Below are positions 36,788 through 48,347 of a DNA stretch of 60,606 nucleotides, piece after piece; position 1 is the stretch's first letter, and each line of letters begins with the position of its first letter. This DNA is from Balamuthia mandrillaris (Eukaryota > Discosea > Longamoebia > Balamuthiidae): the NCBI GenBank assembly GCA_031835245.1, contig JAVKOQ010000313.1, positions 1 through 60,606 of the forward strand, read 5' to 3'. Under the pieces are notes generated by a model. That model had not been told where the DNA came from and made no database searches. It saw only the letters and a list, made by a program, of their open reading frames with translations. Both the position numbers and the translations under genes were made by a program.

Positions 36788-38495
36788 TCATGTGTGGGAG
36801 TGGAACCTCAAGTATTGGAGATTCCTAATAGCGCTGGAACAGTCATGCAGCAGCGCCAAATACTTTTGACACTCAGCGGTGGCGTAGATGGGGGTTGCCT
36901 CCAATTGTTGTCTCGCTTCGTCCATCTTTGCATAAATGGTGGCAAGTGAAGAATCAACAATGGCAATTGGGTCTAGATACGTCGTTCGTGTTTCTTGTTG
37001 AGGTTGTTGCTGATGCTGTTGTTGTGAAGCAGAAGGAAGAGAGGTTGGAGATACGGGAGAGTAACGAAGGGATGGAAGAACAGCAGTCGGTTGTGGAATC
37101 ACGGAAGGAGGACTCGTCGTTGGAGAGGCGAAGGTGAAGCCAGGGAGTGAGGAACGGTGTTGTGTGGATGCGGAAGATAGCGAGGGGGCGGGGGAAGAGG
37201 AGGGAGCGCTGGTGGCTGCTGGAGAGGGGGGTTGGTGTGGCGGTGCTTGTTTGTAAGCAGAGGAGAAGAGGGAGGGAGCATTGTGAGCCATTTGGAGGTA
37301 GGCCTCAAACATTGCTTGCGGGGAAGTGGATGATGGCACAGGGAGCTCCGCATTGCGTGATTTGGAGTCATCCTCCTCCTTTTGTCGGAAAATTGCCACA
37401 AGCGTAAGCCATTTTGTTAAGAGGAGAGTATTGAGGAGAGAGAGAAGAGAAGAGAAGAGAAGAGAAGAGAAGAGAAGAGAAGAGAAGAGAAGAGAAGAGA
37501 AGAGAAGAGAAGAGAAGAGAGAAGAGAAGAGAAGAGAAGAGAAGAGAGAAGAAGAGAAGAGAAGAGAAGAGAAGAGAAGAGAAGAGAAGAGAAGAGAAGA
37601 GAAGAGAAGAGAAGAGAAGAGAACGATGAAGAGAACGATGAAGAGAAGAGAACGATGAAGAGAAGAGAACGATGAAGAGAAGAGAACGATGAAGAGAAGA
37701 GAACGATGAAGAGAAGAGAACGACGAAGAGAACGACGAAGAGAAGAGAACGATGAAGAGAACGATGAAGAGAACGATGAAGAGAGCGAGAGAGAACATAC
37801 ATTTTCCTCATCAGCATCACCACCGCTAAAGCCACGCAGCCGGCTCCGTTTTCTCTCTTCCTTCTCGACGCCTTCTTTTTTGTGGGTATTGCCGGGGCGG
37901 CCTCTCTTCTCCTCCGCAGCTGTGGCTTTGTCAGCCGTTGCGGCACCGGCCGTGGCGGAGCGAGACGAGGAGGAGGCAGCAGCGGGAGAGCCTTCGGAGT
38001 TGGCCGAGGGGTTGGAATTGTTGTTGTTGTTGTTGTTGCGACCTGGGTCCTCTGAGACCACAAAAGCCTCGCATGAAACACAGAACAGCCGTTTGTCCTT
38101 GGACCTCATCAAAGGCACCTATTTTGTTAGAAGAAAAAAAAAAGAGAAAAGAATCAGTTTTCGTTCGAGGTGAGAACTCCACAAAAAAAAGTAATAACAA
38201 CAAAAACGCAACCAGCACAATCAAAAAAAAAAGTAAAAGAAAAAACAACCACACAAACGAACATGAGCAAACAACCACAAAAAACCGAAGGGGGGGAAAC
38301 AACGAATCGATGTCAACGACGTACGCTGCAGGTTGGTTTAGGGCAGTAAGAGTCCATCATGCACCACCCAAGCAGGAGCTTCTCGGCAAGCTTCTTGCTG
38401 TCCTGATCAGCCTTTTCCCTCCTCTTTTTGAAGGCCTCCTCCTCATCTTTCGTCCAAAGCGTTTCGCTTCCGTCCTGACCGTCTGCTTGCGACAT
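36788..38495 (-). CDS. ZNRD2 (autoantigen p27)-like zinc-ribbon protein
   Basis: Three exons, 359 aa: 38495-38325, 38118-37801, 37378-36788. The N-terminal 85 residues match the Auto_anti-p27 domain: KKLAEKLLLGWCMMDSYCPKPTC, then VPLMRSKDKRLFCVSCE, giving two CxxC-like pairs that should bind zinc. A long Asn/Ser/Ala/Pro-rich middle follows, and a C-terminal helical part (LDPIAIVDSSLATIYAKMDE, ECQKYLALLHDCSSAIRNLQYL). Human ZNRD2 is much shorter (about 200 aa) and was described as a centromere-linked autoantigen; the extension is specific to this gene. Intron 2 (37379-37800) is a TTCTC satellite. Confidence 0.8.
37440..37795 (-). repeat. TTCTC satellite with TCATCGT interruptions, in an intron
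   Basis: Read on the plus strand as GAGAAGAGAAGA with GAACGATGAAGAGAA interruptions that become regular from 37620 on. It fills most of intron 2 of the ZNRD2-like gene. The same composite unit lies at 31580-31860 in an unrelated gene. Confidence 0.9.
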
Positions 38496-39111
38496 TTTTT
38501 TTTTGAGTTGCTCAACTTTTTTTTAATGTTTTATGTTTTGTAATCTTTAAACAACAGAAAAGGGGGCAGTTGGGCAATAAATCCACACAAAAAAAAAATT
38601 ATTTATGTCTTTCTGCCTTTTCCTTCTTTTTCCTCTTTTCCGGTTTTTCTTTCTTCTTTTGTCGGATTTTCCCAAACGCCTATACGGGGAGGATGAGGTG
38701 GATGTGTCCAGTCCCAAAAAATCGACTTCACAGCTAGATGAATAGGCAATGAGGCATGATAAGAAAGGACAAAGATTGTCTGTCACGGTGGTCCGTTTGG
38801 GATGAACTACAGTTTCCTTATTTGGGCAAAAAATGATGGGACCCCTCAGGTGAATACGTACTGCTGTCGTCACGATTCATCGTTTTGCGACGCAACCTAT
38901 TATGTTAACCTCACCGTGCGTCTTTAAAAGGCAACGTTCACGACAACGCAAATAACAGAATGCATCTATCCAACAGATCAATGAATTTTCAATGTATTTT
39001 GCCGAAGCTAATAAGGCCATAAAAATAAAAAAAATAGGTGTGTCTACAATAAAATAACGAGAAAGCAAAAAAAAAAAGAGAAGGACGAGGCCTCTGGACA
39101 GTGTTGACTTT
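38496..39111. other. Intergenic region upstream of the ZNRD2-like gene
   Basis: About 600 bp between two minus-strand genes. Includes the TIM14 3' UTR, a TGTCGTCACG motif (reverse of CGTGACGACA) at 38865-38874 and T-rich runs near 38500-38640. A minus-strand open frame at 38547-38873 ends in a Lys/Arg run and lacks splice or family support. Confidence 0.45.
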
Positions 39112-39736
39112 TTAGAGAGCCTCTCGCAACAAAATTTCTTTGGCTTCATTGACCTTGCTGGCGAGAAAGTCGGAGCCGCCGTTGTCGGGGTGGTTGGCCA
39201 ACATGATCCGCCGGTGGGCCATTTTGATTTTTTCCTTTGATGCGCTTTGTCTGGATGGATTGGATGGAGCGGATGAGGCAGTGAAAAAAAAAACACATGA
39301 AAAAGTCAAAACGAACCGGATGCTCAAGATAAGCGCAGCCTCGCCACGCGTCATCTCTGGTTCGAACCCTCCTTCATAAAACTTTTTGAAAGAAGGAGCC
39401 CGTCGCTGAAACATTTTGCTCCAATTCAATCCTTTGAAGAGTGAGATCAGATTAGATACTCCGCAAAAGAAGAGAGAGTGAAAGTTAGTCTCGGTACCTC
39501 CTCGGGCCTTTAGGTTCTGGCTAGCTTGCATGGCCACTCGACCCAGCATCGCAGTTCCGGCCACACCAACTCCCAAAGCAAGAATCAACGACTATTGAGA
39601 TGTTCCGGCAAAAAAAAAAAAAAAAAAAAAAACACACACAAACAAACAAACAAAGGAAAGAGACAAGGATCAGCAAAAATTTAAACCACAAAACTCCATC
39701 AGAAGAACATAACACCCAAAAGCTGCAACGCACCAT
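39112..39736 (-). CDS. TIM14: Mitochondrial import motor subunit TIM14/Pam18
   Basis: Four exons, 116 aa: 39736-39734, 39591-39498, 39431-39317, 39250-39112. The first coding exon is just the ATG, followed directly by GTGCGT; the second begins SLILALGVGVAGTAMLGR, the membrane helix. Exon 3 has the conserved FYEGGFEPEMTRGEAALIL, and exon 4 the J domain with HRRIMLANHPDNGGS, including the HPD that stimulates Hsp70. TIM14 sits in the inner membrane and triggers mtHsp70 at the TIM23 channel. Length and order match the family. Confidence 0.92.
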
Positions 39737-40001
39737 GTTGTTGTTGTTGTTTTTTTTTTTTTGTGTGTGAACAGACTCCGCACTACTTGTTTTGTGGTTG
39801 TGTGTGTTCCGCACTACTCGTTGTTCTTGCTCTACGGAGAGACACAGGAGAGATGGCTCTTTTTTTTTTTTCGAGGAATTCCAGCCGAGGGTCTTTTATG
39901 ATCATCTTGATTCAGAGATATGCATCGAATGCGAAGAATGCGATGATTTGTGTCGACACTTCCACCTATTGTTGCCCGCTCAAATATCGTGAGAAAAAGG
40001 G

Positions 40002-40632
40002 ATGGAGGACGATATCGTTGGTGCGGCACCACCAGGAGCCCCGGGCCACAGCAACAAGGGAAGAAACCACCGTCGTAGGCAAAAGGCCGGTAGTGGACCT
40101 ATCGCCTCCTCCACCAGCAGCAGTTGCAGCCCGCGCCGCCCCAAATTGGCCCTCCTCAAAACCCTCAGCGAGAAGACCCTGCCCTTCACCAAGACCCATG
40201 CCTTTCAGGCCCTGCCCACCCCCGACCTGAGCGCGTTGCCGGAGGCGGCCCACCGGCTGGAGTACCGCTACCTGGATGAGGAGAAGGACTATGAGCCTTT
40301 GTTGCCGCCTAAAGTGAAGAACCCAGGCAATGCCACCGACTTTGTATTTGTGCCCTATACGTTGGAACGAGTAACTATGCCCCCTTCTTCCTTTGTTGTT
40401 ATTGTTGTTATTGTTCTTCTTCTTCTTGTTCTTCTCGTTCTTCTTGTTCTTCTTCTTGTTCTTCTTCTTCTTGCTTGTTTTTCTTCTTTGTTGTTGGTTG
40501 TTGGGTGGGTTATGTTCTTACTATGAAAATGACAAACAGATGATCTTGTATGGAATGTGAGTGGTTTTTCTCCTTCGTTATAGAGGAATTCTCTTTGCTT
40601 CTTTTCAAAGCATTCTCATCCAACTCTCTCTT

Positions 40633-40676
<44 letters not shown>

Positions 40677-41393
40677 CTCTCCTCTCCTCTCCTCTCCTAT
40701 GATTTTGTTCTTCCTCTCACTCTCTTTCTCGCTCTCTCCTCCTAGGTTTATATGTTTGGATTCATTTTTGTTTGTCTTCACTGTGTTACCCATTCGTGCT
40801 GTTATAGCCCTTTGGAAGCTCATCGTGTACGTCGCAGTGTTCTTTTTCTTGTTCTTCATTGTTCTGCTTTGTAATGTTTTGATGTTTTTTTTTACCGTTG
40901 GCTTTTTTTTTTTTTGTGAACAGAGGCAAAAAGTTGCACGCTATTCAAAAGGTACTTTCTTTTTTATTTTGTTTATCTCCTTTTTTTTTTTGTTACTCTA
41001 GCTTGTTCATCTCTGCTTGATTGTCATGCTCACTGTTTCTAACGGCATGTAATAGGTGGATTTGTTGAAAATGATGTTAATAGTGATGGGGTTTCTGTTG
41101 TTGCGCCTTTTGGACATTCCCCGATTATCCAATTTCATTCGCAAAGAGTACATAGCAATCACCTTTATAAGCTTCTTGTCGCTGTTCTTTTTTCCGTCCT
41201 CAATAGTTGTTATTGTCTTCTTCCTTCTTCCTTCTTTCCTTTTGTCCCTCTTTCCTTCCCTTGCTTTTCTAACCAAGTATTACATGAACAGGTCATTGTT
41301 GAAGTTAAAAATTTTATTCACTCTTCTCGAACTAATGGACCGACTATTGTGCAGTTATGGCCTCAATGTAACTCCCCCTCCCTCTCCCCCTCC

Positions 41394-41441
<48 letters not shown>

Positions 41442-41496
41442 TCTCTCTCTCTCTCCCTCTCTCTCTCTCTCCCTCTCTCTCCCTCTCTCTCCTCTC

Positions 41497-41540
<44 letters not shown>

Positions 41541-41748
41541 AAACAAAATTAAATGTATATTGACCAGATTCTTGGAAGCCTCTTTTGGGCTGTTAATCAA
41601 CCCTTAGAGCGGGTGAAGCGAGGCTACACATGGCACTTTGTCCTTGCCATCATTTACACAGCTGTTCACTCCACTTTTCTCCTCTTTCATATCGCTGTGG
41701 TACGCATTTTCGTTTTCTCCTTTCCATTAGCTGCATAGTGCTGAGCAG

Positions 41749-41810
<62 letters not shown>

Positions 41811-43085
41811 AGTTGGACGTAGCAATGGCTGGTAAGAACAACACTCTGTTAACGCTGCTCATTTTGGTTCAATTTGCCGAAATGAAATCTGCTGTCCTAA
41901 AAGAGTTTGACGAAAAGAAACTTTATGATATGTCATGTGGAGGTTTGTGCTATCTCTTATCTTTTGAACGAAATTACCAGGACCTTACGTTTGGCTTTTC
42001 ATTCTTTTCTGTTTAACTAAGATATTACCGAAAGATTCCAGTTGATAGTATACTTGGTGCTACTCTTCTTCCACAATATGGATAAGCATTCCAACGTATG
42101 TTTTCCCCGTGAGCGATATGAGAGGAGAGGATATTGATTTGCTCTCTTTTGCGTTTCTTCTTCCAACAGGATTCCATTTGGGATTTAGGCTTCGCCATAA
42201 TGCGTACAGCTTGGATGAAACCACTACTTGTTGCGCTTTCTATTGTTTATGTTTCAGAGCTTCTCGTTGACTGGTTTGTCCGTCCATTTGTTTGTTTAAT
42301 TTGCTTTATTGTCTTATAATTTTGTTTTGAATGCAGGATAAAGCACACCTCTGTAATCAACTTCGGTTCTCTTTCAGCCAATATATATACCAAGGTATTT
42401 ATCTTATCGTTCTGTCACTCTTTCATTCCTCTCTCATATCTATGTTTCATAACAGTTTAGCTATAAACTCTCGCACAAACTCAGCAACGTACCATCTGCT
42501 GATGTAAGTATTCTCTCTCTCTCTCTCTCTCATTTTTGTCTATCCATAACCTAAATGCATATATTTTTCAGTTTCTTACAGATCGAACACAAACTGTTGC
42601 TCGTGATATGGGAATGATGCCACTCCCATTGGCCATTCTGGTAACTTCTTTCTGCTTCTGCTCCTCGTGTTTTTATTCTTGTGCTTCTTTTCTTTGTTCT
42701 TCCTATTCCTCTTGCTCTTCCTCATCCTCTTCTTGTCTCTTTGTTGGTTATTAGGTACTCAAAGTGATGAGCGATTGGATGCCAGATGCATTCAGCTTAG
42801 TCTCCATTGTAACAGTGGCCGTATGCTATGCTCTCCTTCTTTTGCTTAGAATTCTTAGCGGTTATATCCTCTGTCTTTTCATTCAATCTTATTCTGGCCG
42901 CAACAGACGGTATACACTCGTTCTTTCTTGCTCTGTTTCTCTTTTTATCATCCTCTGTTGTTCCTAACCAAGGGTATTTTTTGGGGATATGTCGCATAGA
43001 TCAAGCACCGTTTCTAAGTTGTTCCTTCTTGGGAAAAAGCATGAAGACTGGAGCAAGGAAGACTAGCACTGCTATCTGTGAATAA
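40002..43085 (+). CDS. TAPT1: TAPT1/EMP65-family ER multi-pass membrane protein
   Basis: Fifteen exons, 489 aa: 40002-40370, 40540-40556, 40746-40826, 40924-40951, 41056-41147, 41292-41367, 41568-41699, 41813-41942, 42022-42095, 42170-42273, 42337-42394, 42456-42503, 42572-42640, 42755-42860, 43000-43085. A Pro/Ser-rich cytosolic start leads into FICLDSFLFVFTVLPIRAV, then LFTLLELMDRLLCSYG, ILGSLFWAVNQ, NNTLLTLLILVQFAEMKSAV and CGDITERFQL, the order of the TAPT1 family. About six membrane spans. Human TAPT1 affects cilia and bone; yeast EMP65 works in ER folding. Two micro-exons (17 and 28 nt). The last exon is uncertain: another phase would end the protein in IKHRF. Confidence 0.88.
41390..41537 (+). 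repeat. (CT)n microsatellite in a TAPT1 intron
   Basis: Intron 6 of the TAPT1 gene is almost wholly CT/CCCT repeats. Other CT runs lie in the same gene at about 40630-40672 and 41750-41808 and just after its end at 43092-43125. All are pyrimidine-rich on the sense strand. Confidence 0.9.
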
Positions 43086-43088
43086 GCC

Positions 43089-43128
<40 letters not shown>

Positions 43129-43373
43129 CTGGTACTGTAGCACTGTATAATATTTATAATATGTTTGTTCCTTGAGGTCTTCTTGTTTGCTTTCTTGAGA
43201 GTAGAATGTCGCTCTCTCCTCTCTCGTTCCTTCAATATCTATTATGTTGAGAGCCTTAAATTTTTAAAAACACCATATATAGGTTAAACACGTCAGCATT
43301 TCTTCCATTTTGAAAACATGGCTATTAGGTCGAGATCAGCGAAACAGAAAGAAAGCAGAAAACAACAGAGCGA

Positions 43374-44116
43374 ATGCCGTTGATAGCGGCACAAGAACGG
43401 CGCAGCGATGGCACGCCGGTGCTTCCGGAGGAGGACGAGGAGGTCCGTCTCGTGCAGCCACACGCTACGCTCTACCTCGGAGAGACCAAGGAGGGGGAGG
43501 GCACGCTCTACGTGACCACCAAGCACGTCATCTGGCTCTCCGCTGAGGATGAGAGCAAGGGCTACTCCATGGACTTTTACTACATCCTCCTGCACGCCAT
43601 CTCGAGGGACTCCTCGGCCTTTCCTTACCCTTGTATATACTGCCAGCTGGACTCTAGCCAGCAAGGGGAAGATGAAGAGGAAACTATCACCGATGAGGCT
43701 CGATTTGTAGTGCCAGAAGAAAAACGTAGTAGCACTACTTGATTTTGTGGTGTTTTTTGGAGTGAAAAACGAATCACTAATCTTCTTTCCTGTTGACCAT
43801 CCAGTCTCCAGTGTGTATGACGCCTTTTGCAGTTGTGCTGCACTTAACCCTGATCAAGTTGAAGGTCTCTCTCGCAGATTTCCTCTTCTCTCCTCCTCTT
43901 TCTTCTAACATTTCTTTTACTGTTGCAAAAAAAGAGGATGAAGGAGAGTTTGTCTTCAATAGAGAGGAAGTCTATCGCGGCAGTGGCCTTGACATGACAG
44001 AGCTGCAAGCACCACTGCAAGAAGATGAAGACGCCGATTATGATGGCCGCTATGATGACGATGAAGGTGAAGAGGAAGATGGAGATGGAGAGGAAGAGCA
44101 AGAGAAGCAAACATGA
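43374..44116 (+). CDS. CLNS1A: pICln, methylosome chloride-conductance protein
   Basis: Three exons, 198 aa: 43374-43728, 43805-43864, 43935-44116. The PH-like domain shows LYLGETKEGEGTLYVTTKHVIWLS, then GYSMDFYYILLHAISRD and AFPYPCIYCQLD, which are strongly conserved in pICln. Exon 2 supplies ISSVYDAFCSCAALNPDQVEG, the C-terminal helix, and exon 3 a highly acidic tail. pICln chaperones Sm proteins to the PRMT5 complex for snRNP assembly, fitting the intron-rich genome. Length is near the family norm. Confidence 0.93.
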
Positions 44117-44267
44117 AGAGAAAGCAAAGCTTAAAAAAATATTTAAATAGAACGATGAGACGAAACCAACAACAAGGAAAGACAACAAGACCGGAGCCTT
44201 CTCTTTCCGCACACATGGCATTCTTACAGTTGAGGATGAGGTTACTTTATGGTGGTGAGCAGGTCTC

Positions 44268-45031
44268 TCACATGATGCTTTGACGAAGTCTGTTGGCCCG
44301 GACCAAGTTGATGATGCCAACGATCAGAATGATCGTACCCGCGAGGGGCAAACCCCAAAGCACGTACACCCAACCAGGGAGGGCCAGCGACAGGGCCACG
44401 GAGATGGCGATGCCCAGGGCAATGAAGCATATGCCAATGATGATTTGGGTGAGGCCTCGTCTCCTCAGCCTTGCCGCGTAGAAGGAGTCATCGTAAATGA
44501 CCCTGGTTGGAGAGAGAAACAGGGAAAGAGAGTATGAGAGGGAAAGAGCAGCAGAGAAGCGGGAGAACGGGAAAGCAGCGGGAGAGAACCGCCACCAGAG
44601 AAGGAGAGACGAGAAAAAAAATACAAGTCAGTTTCAAAGCAGCTTCAAAGCAGAAGAAGAAGAAAAAAGGCACATAAGACAAAACATAAACAAGACCAAC
44701 TTTGTGGTAAGGAGTTGGTTTTGTTACATATTAAAAAAATAAGAGAACCATGCAGCAAGGAACAACAACTCCAAAAAAAAAGTAATTGAACGTACGCAGA
44801 ATGAGAGACCAGAGGGGGAGGTCCATGAAAACCGTGCTGCTGCGGCGGTTGTTGGTACATGATGTCCCCGCCATAGGCGGGCGGGGCTTGCTGGTAGGCG
44901 GTGGCCGGGTAGCCTCCCTGCGGGGGTGGCTGTTGGTAGGCGCCGCCGTAGCCCTGTTGGGGTGGTTGCAGGCCTTGGTACGGCGGTTGCAGGCCGCCCT
45001 GAAAGTCTGTGGCTTTGGCTTCTCCGCTCAT
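44268..45031 (-). CDS. Proline-rich two-pass membrane protein
   Basis: Two exons, 45031-44796 and 44502-44268, 156 aa. The first half is a Gln/Pro/Tyr/Gly-rich tail (QGLQPPQQGYGGAYQQPPP), the second half has a short conserved-looking segment (VIYDDSFYAARLRRRGL) and two hydrophobic spans separated by GWVYVLWG. The layout, a PQGY-rich cytosolic tail plus a small membrane module, is common in amoebae and protists, but I cannot name the family. It is convergent with pICln (about 150 bp). Confidence 0.75.
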
Positions 45032-45113
45032 TGCTGAGGTTTCTTTTCTTCTTCTTTGTTGTGCTCTCTTTTTCTTTCCACCCAAAAAAAAAACACAAGT
45101 CGATACCATTTCT

Positions 45114-45170
45114 CGTGACGACGTGAATTTTCACCGTGACGACACGAAAAATTATCCATGACGACACGAA
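45114..45170. promoter_or_regulatory. Three tandem TGACGACA motifs
   Basis: CGTGACGACG at 45114, CGTGACGACA at 45135 and CATGACGACA at 45157, spaced 21-22 nt and separated by AT-rich sequence, 80-140 nt upstream of the two-pass protein start. The spacing of about two helical turns suggests cooperative sites on one DNA face (inference). Confidence 0.55.
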
Positions 45171-45382
45171 ATTTTCAATTTTTGATTTTTCTAAGCCAAC
45201 CAGTTCTTGTGGGGGTGGAGTTCTCCAAGGGGAAGAAAATGCGAAAGAAGAAGCAAGGAATGAAGACAAAAAATGCTGAAGAGAATGAAACAGGAATAAC
45301 GTGTTATTGTTACAACAAATAGAAAGATGAATGAAAGCATGGTAACGCTTTCAAAACGGAAAAAAAAATAATCGATGTTTCT

Positions 45383-45700
45383 TCATGCGATAAGGCTACG
45401 AGGCTTTGCTTTGGCTTGACAAATATAAAAGGTTCCGCAATAGAAGTTGCCAATGTTCCAAGAGCCCTTCATCTCCTTTCCTTTCAGCTTTCCGGTGAAA
45501 TGGACGGCGGTGCCGTTGGTGTAAGTCTTGGCCATGGTAACGTTGCCCTTTCGGTCGAAGCAGCCCGACCAGGAGTATTGGCCGGCCACGTCCTGTCCGA
45601 GCCCGCTTATTCTCTTCTCTTGGTCGTGCCACACCAGGTTCAGCGTCATGCTCGCCTTGAAGGTCCCTTTGATATAGTACCCCACCCACCGCTTCTCCAT
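45383..45700 (-). CDS. Small beta-rich single-domain protein
   Basis: Single exon, 105 aa from the ATG at 45700. It has a repeating Gly-aromatic pattern (GYYIKGTFKASMTLNL, GLGQDVAGQYSWSG, KTYTNGTAVHFTGKL, KGSWNIGNFYCGTF) that predicts a small beta barrel, and resembles the accessory domain found at the end of various protist zinc-finger and F-box proteins. No catalytic residues can be named. An open frame extends upstream to 45997 but is Ser/Leu-rich and lacks a good start. Confidence 0.65.
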   Translation of the reverse strand: MEKRWVGYYIKGTFKASMTLNLVWHDQEKRISGLGQDVAGQYSWSGCFDRKGNVTMAKTYTNGTAVHFTGKLKGKEMKGSWNIGNFYCGTFYICQAKAKPRSLIA

Positions 45701-46084
45701 TTCTCTCTCTTGTGCTCCGTGGGTTATTTGTTTTTTTTTGTTTGGCTGGGCATGAGATTGGTCAGCAATAAGTGCACAACAGCTGCACGCAAGAAGCAAA
45801 GCTGCACAATAGCTGTAGCAATAGTGCATATTTTGTGCAGGAATGGTCCACCTTGCAGGAAGGGCTGAACAAATGGTGCACGATGGCTGCACGAAACTAT
45901 GAGAAAAACTAAACAGAAAAGGAAAACAACAACTGGAGAAAGAACGAAAGAGAGAGAGAGAGAGAAGCGTTTTTGTTTTCTTGCGGTTGCTGCGCACTTC
46001 CCCAACAACAACAACAACCTTAACTACACTCTACTACCATCCCTAACGTTACGCACGAACCATTTAAAAAAAAAAGAATCAGCC

Positions 46085-47584
46085 ATGCAAAACATGGAAG
46101 AACTGCAGTCCTACTGGGACAAAACAGAGCCTCTCAAGCTGGAGGACCTGCGCTCCCAGCTGATCCGCCAGGAGGAGACCATCATCTTCGCCCTGATAGA
46201 GAGGGCGCAGTTCCACCGCAACCCCATCATCTACGAGGAGGGAGGGCTGGAGACCACCAGCACGTTGGGAGGGAAGAGCTTCCTGGAGTTCTTCCTCTGC
46301 GAGACGGAGAAGGTGCAGAGCATGATGAGGCGCTACACCTCCCCCGATGAGCACGCCTTCTTCCCTGAGGAGCTGCGCTCGCCTGTGCTCCCGCTGCTCA
46401 ACTACAACGCCGCTATTCAGCCCAACCAGATCAACATTAACCCAAAGGTTTGCTCTTCACTCTCTCACTCTCTCATTCTCTCATTCTCACTCTTCCTCTC
46501 TCACTCTCCACTCTCTCACTCTCTCACTCCCACGTTGTCATCTTCGCTCATTGTCCTCTCCTTCTTCTCATGAATAACTTACAAAACAACACCGAATAAA
46601 CAATTAGGTGATGAGAGTGTACGTCGAGAAAATGGTGCCATTGATCTGTCCACGAGTCAAAAACGACCACACGGAATACGGCTCCTCTGCTCTCTGCGAT
46701 ATCAACGCGCTGCAAGCCCTCTCCAAACGGATCCACTACGGTAAGTTCGTGGCCGAGGCCAAGTTCCACCACCAGAGAGAGCTCTACACTCGCCTCATCG
46801 AGAAGAACGACGCGGAAGGTATTATGGATCTCCTCACCAACAAAGAGGTGGAGGAGAAGGTGTTGCAAAGAGTGAGGGCCAAGTCCTTGGCCTACGGAAG
46901 GGACATTGAGGATGAGGAGCGGTTCATCGCTGGCCCTTCCGGAGAGAGAAGCCCTAGAGACACAAACTATAAGGTGGACCCAGATGCTATCGTGCAGATA
47001 TACAGAGACTTTTTGATCCCGTTGACCAAGGAAGTGCAACTTGCCTACCTCTTGCAACGCGTGAACAATCTCAGGTTCGTTTATCTTTACGCGTCGTTTC
47101 TATTGTCCATTCTAACTAAAGCGTACAACAGAGTTGCTTATTTGGCACCAGCAGCAAGCTATTCGCACGGAGCTGCTCAAAAGTACTTTGGCACGACCAA
47201 CGTCAAGTATGTGGGATTCCCAAGCTTCAATGCAGTCTTTGAAGCTGTTCTCTCTAATAAGACTCACTATGGAATCGTTCCGGTCGAGAACTCCACAACT
47301 GGTCGTGTTGCTCAGACTCTTAACATCTTTTTCGAAAGGTACTCCCTCACTTACGAGATTGTTCTTCTTCTCCTTCTGCCTTTCTTACCACAAATTATCG
47401 TTGGTTCAGTGCTGCAAATGTAAAAGTTTGTGGAGAAACCTATTTGAAGATAGCGCACAGTCTAATTCGCCATAAGGACAGCGGAGATCGGCCTGTCAAG
47501 AAAATATTTAGCCATCCCCAAGCCCTAGACCAATGCAAACAGTGGCTCAGGATTAACTATCCGGATGTATGTTTCTCTTGTTCC

Positions 47585-47626
<42 letters not shown>

Positions 47627-47720
47627 CCCTCCCTGCCTCCTCCCTGCCTCCCTCCCTGCCTCCCTCCTGCCTCCCTCCCTGCCTCCTCCCTGCCTCCTCC
47701 CTCCCTCTGCCTCCCTCCCT

Positions 47721-47769
<49 letters not shown>

Positions 47770-48347
47770 GCCCCCATTCTTCCTCACTTAAATAAAAAAT
47801 ACTAGGTGGAATTATTGGAGACAACAAGCACTTCCAAAGCAGCCGAGCTTATAAGTAACGCCACTACTGAAGAAGAACTGTCCTGTGCAGCCATTGCTAG
47901 CCAGTTATGTGTGAGAGAATATCCCAATCTCAAAATAATCTCCAAAGACATCCAAGACAACGGTTCTCTTCCTTCTCTCTGCTTCCTATTCTCTTCGTTA
48001 TTCCGTTGTTGACAAACATACACCCAACAGAAAACAACACGACAAGATTTGTGGTGCTAGGCAAACATTTCGGCAGCCCCTCTGGGCGCGACAAGACGCT
48101 GATGACGTTCGGCGTGCGGCACGAGACGGGCTCGCTCTCCAATGTTCTCTCCTTGTTCACCTCTCATAATATCAATCTCTCAGCCATCGAAAGTCATCCC
48201 GACAAGAGCCAAAGTTGGAGCTATAACTTTTTGGTGGAGCTGGATGGACATGTGGAGGACGAGCACATCAAGAGCGCTTTGGAGGAGTTGCAGCAGTTCA
48301 CCACCTTTCAAACCATTTTTGGATCGTTTCCTGAAGCATGGATATGA
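46085..48347 (+). CDS. Chorismate mutase-prephenate dehydratase-ACT fusion
   Basis: Six exons, 555 aa: 46085-46447, 46608-47074, 47132-47338, 47410-47566, 47806-47962, 48031-48347. Residues 1-276 are an all-helical chorismate mutase of the large eukaryotic (yeast Aro7/plant) type: LRSQLIRQEETIIFALIERA, FFPEELRSPVLPLLNY, GSSALCDINALQALSKRIHYGKFVAE. Residues about 277-450 are prephenate dehydratase (VAYLAPAASYSHGAA, YGIVPVENSTTG, CAAIASQLC), and about 455-555 an ACT domain with the Phe-binding ESHP. It should convert chorismate to phenylpyruvate in one chain. Bacterial P-proteins use a short AroQ domain; this pairing with the long form is unusual. Intron 4 is a CT/CCTG repeat. Confidence 0.9.
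47585..47767 (+). repeat. CT and CTCCCTGC repeats in an intron
   Basis: Intron 4 of the fusion enzyme gene: CT dinucleotides, then a CTCC/CTGC block at about 47622-47730, then CT again. It is pyrimidine-rich on the sense strand. Confidence 0.9.

Noticed and set aside
38547-38873. Minus-strand frame with a basic C-terminus
   Set aside because: No start in good context, no domain and no splice support; it lies in the promoter region of the ZNRD2-like gene.
41355-41600. Arg-Glu repeat protein on the minus strand
   Set aside because: It is the antisense reading of a CT microsatellite in a TAPT1 intron. The similar frames at 47553-47827 and 56565-56789 are explained the same way.
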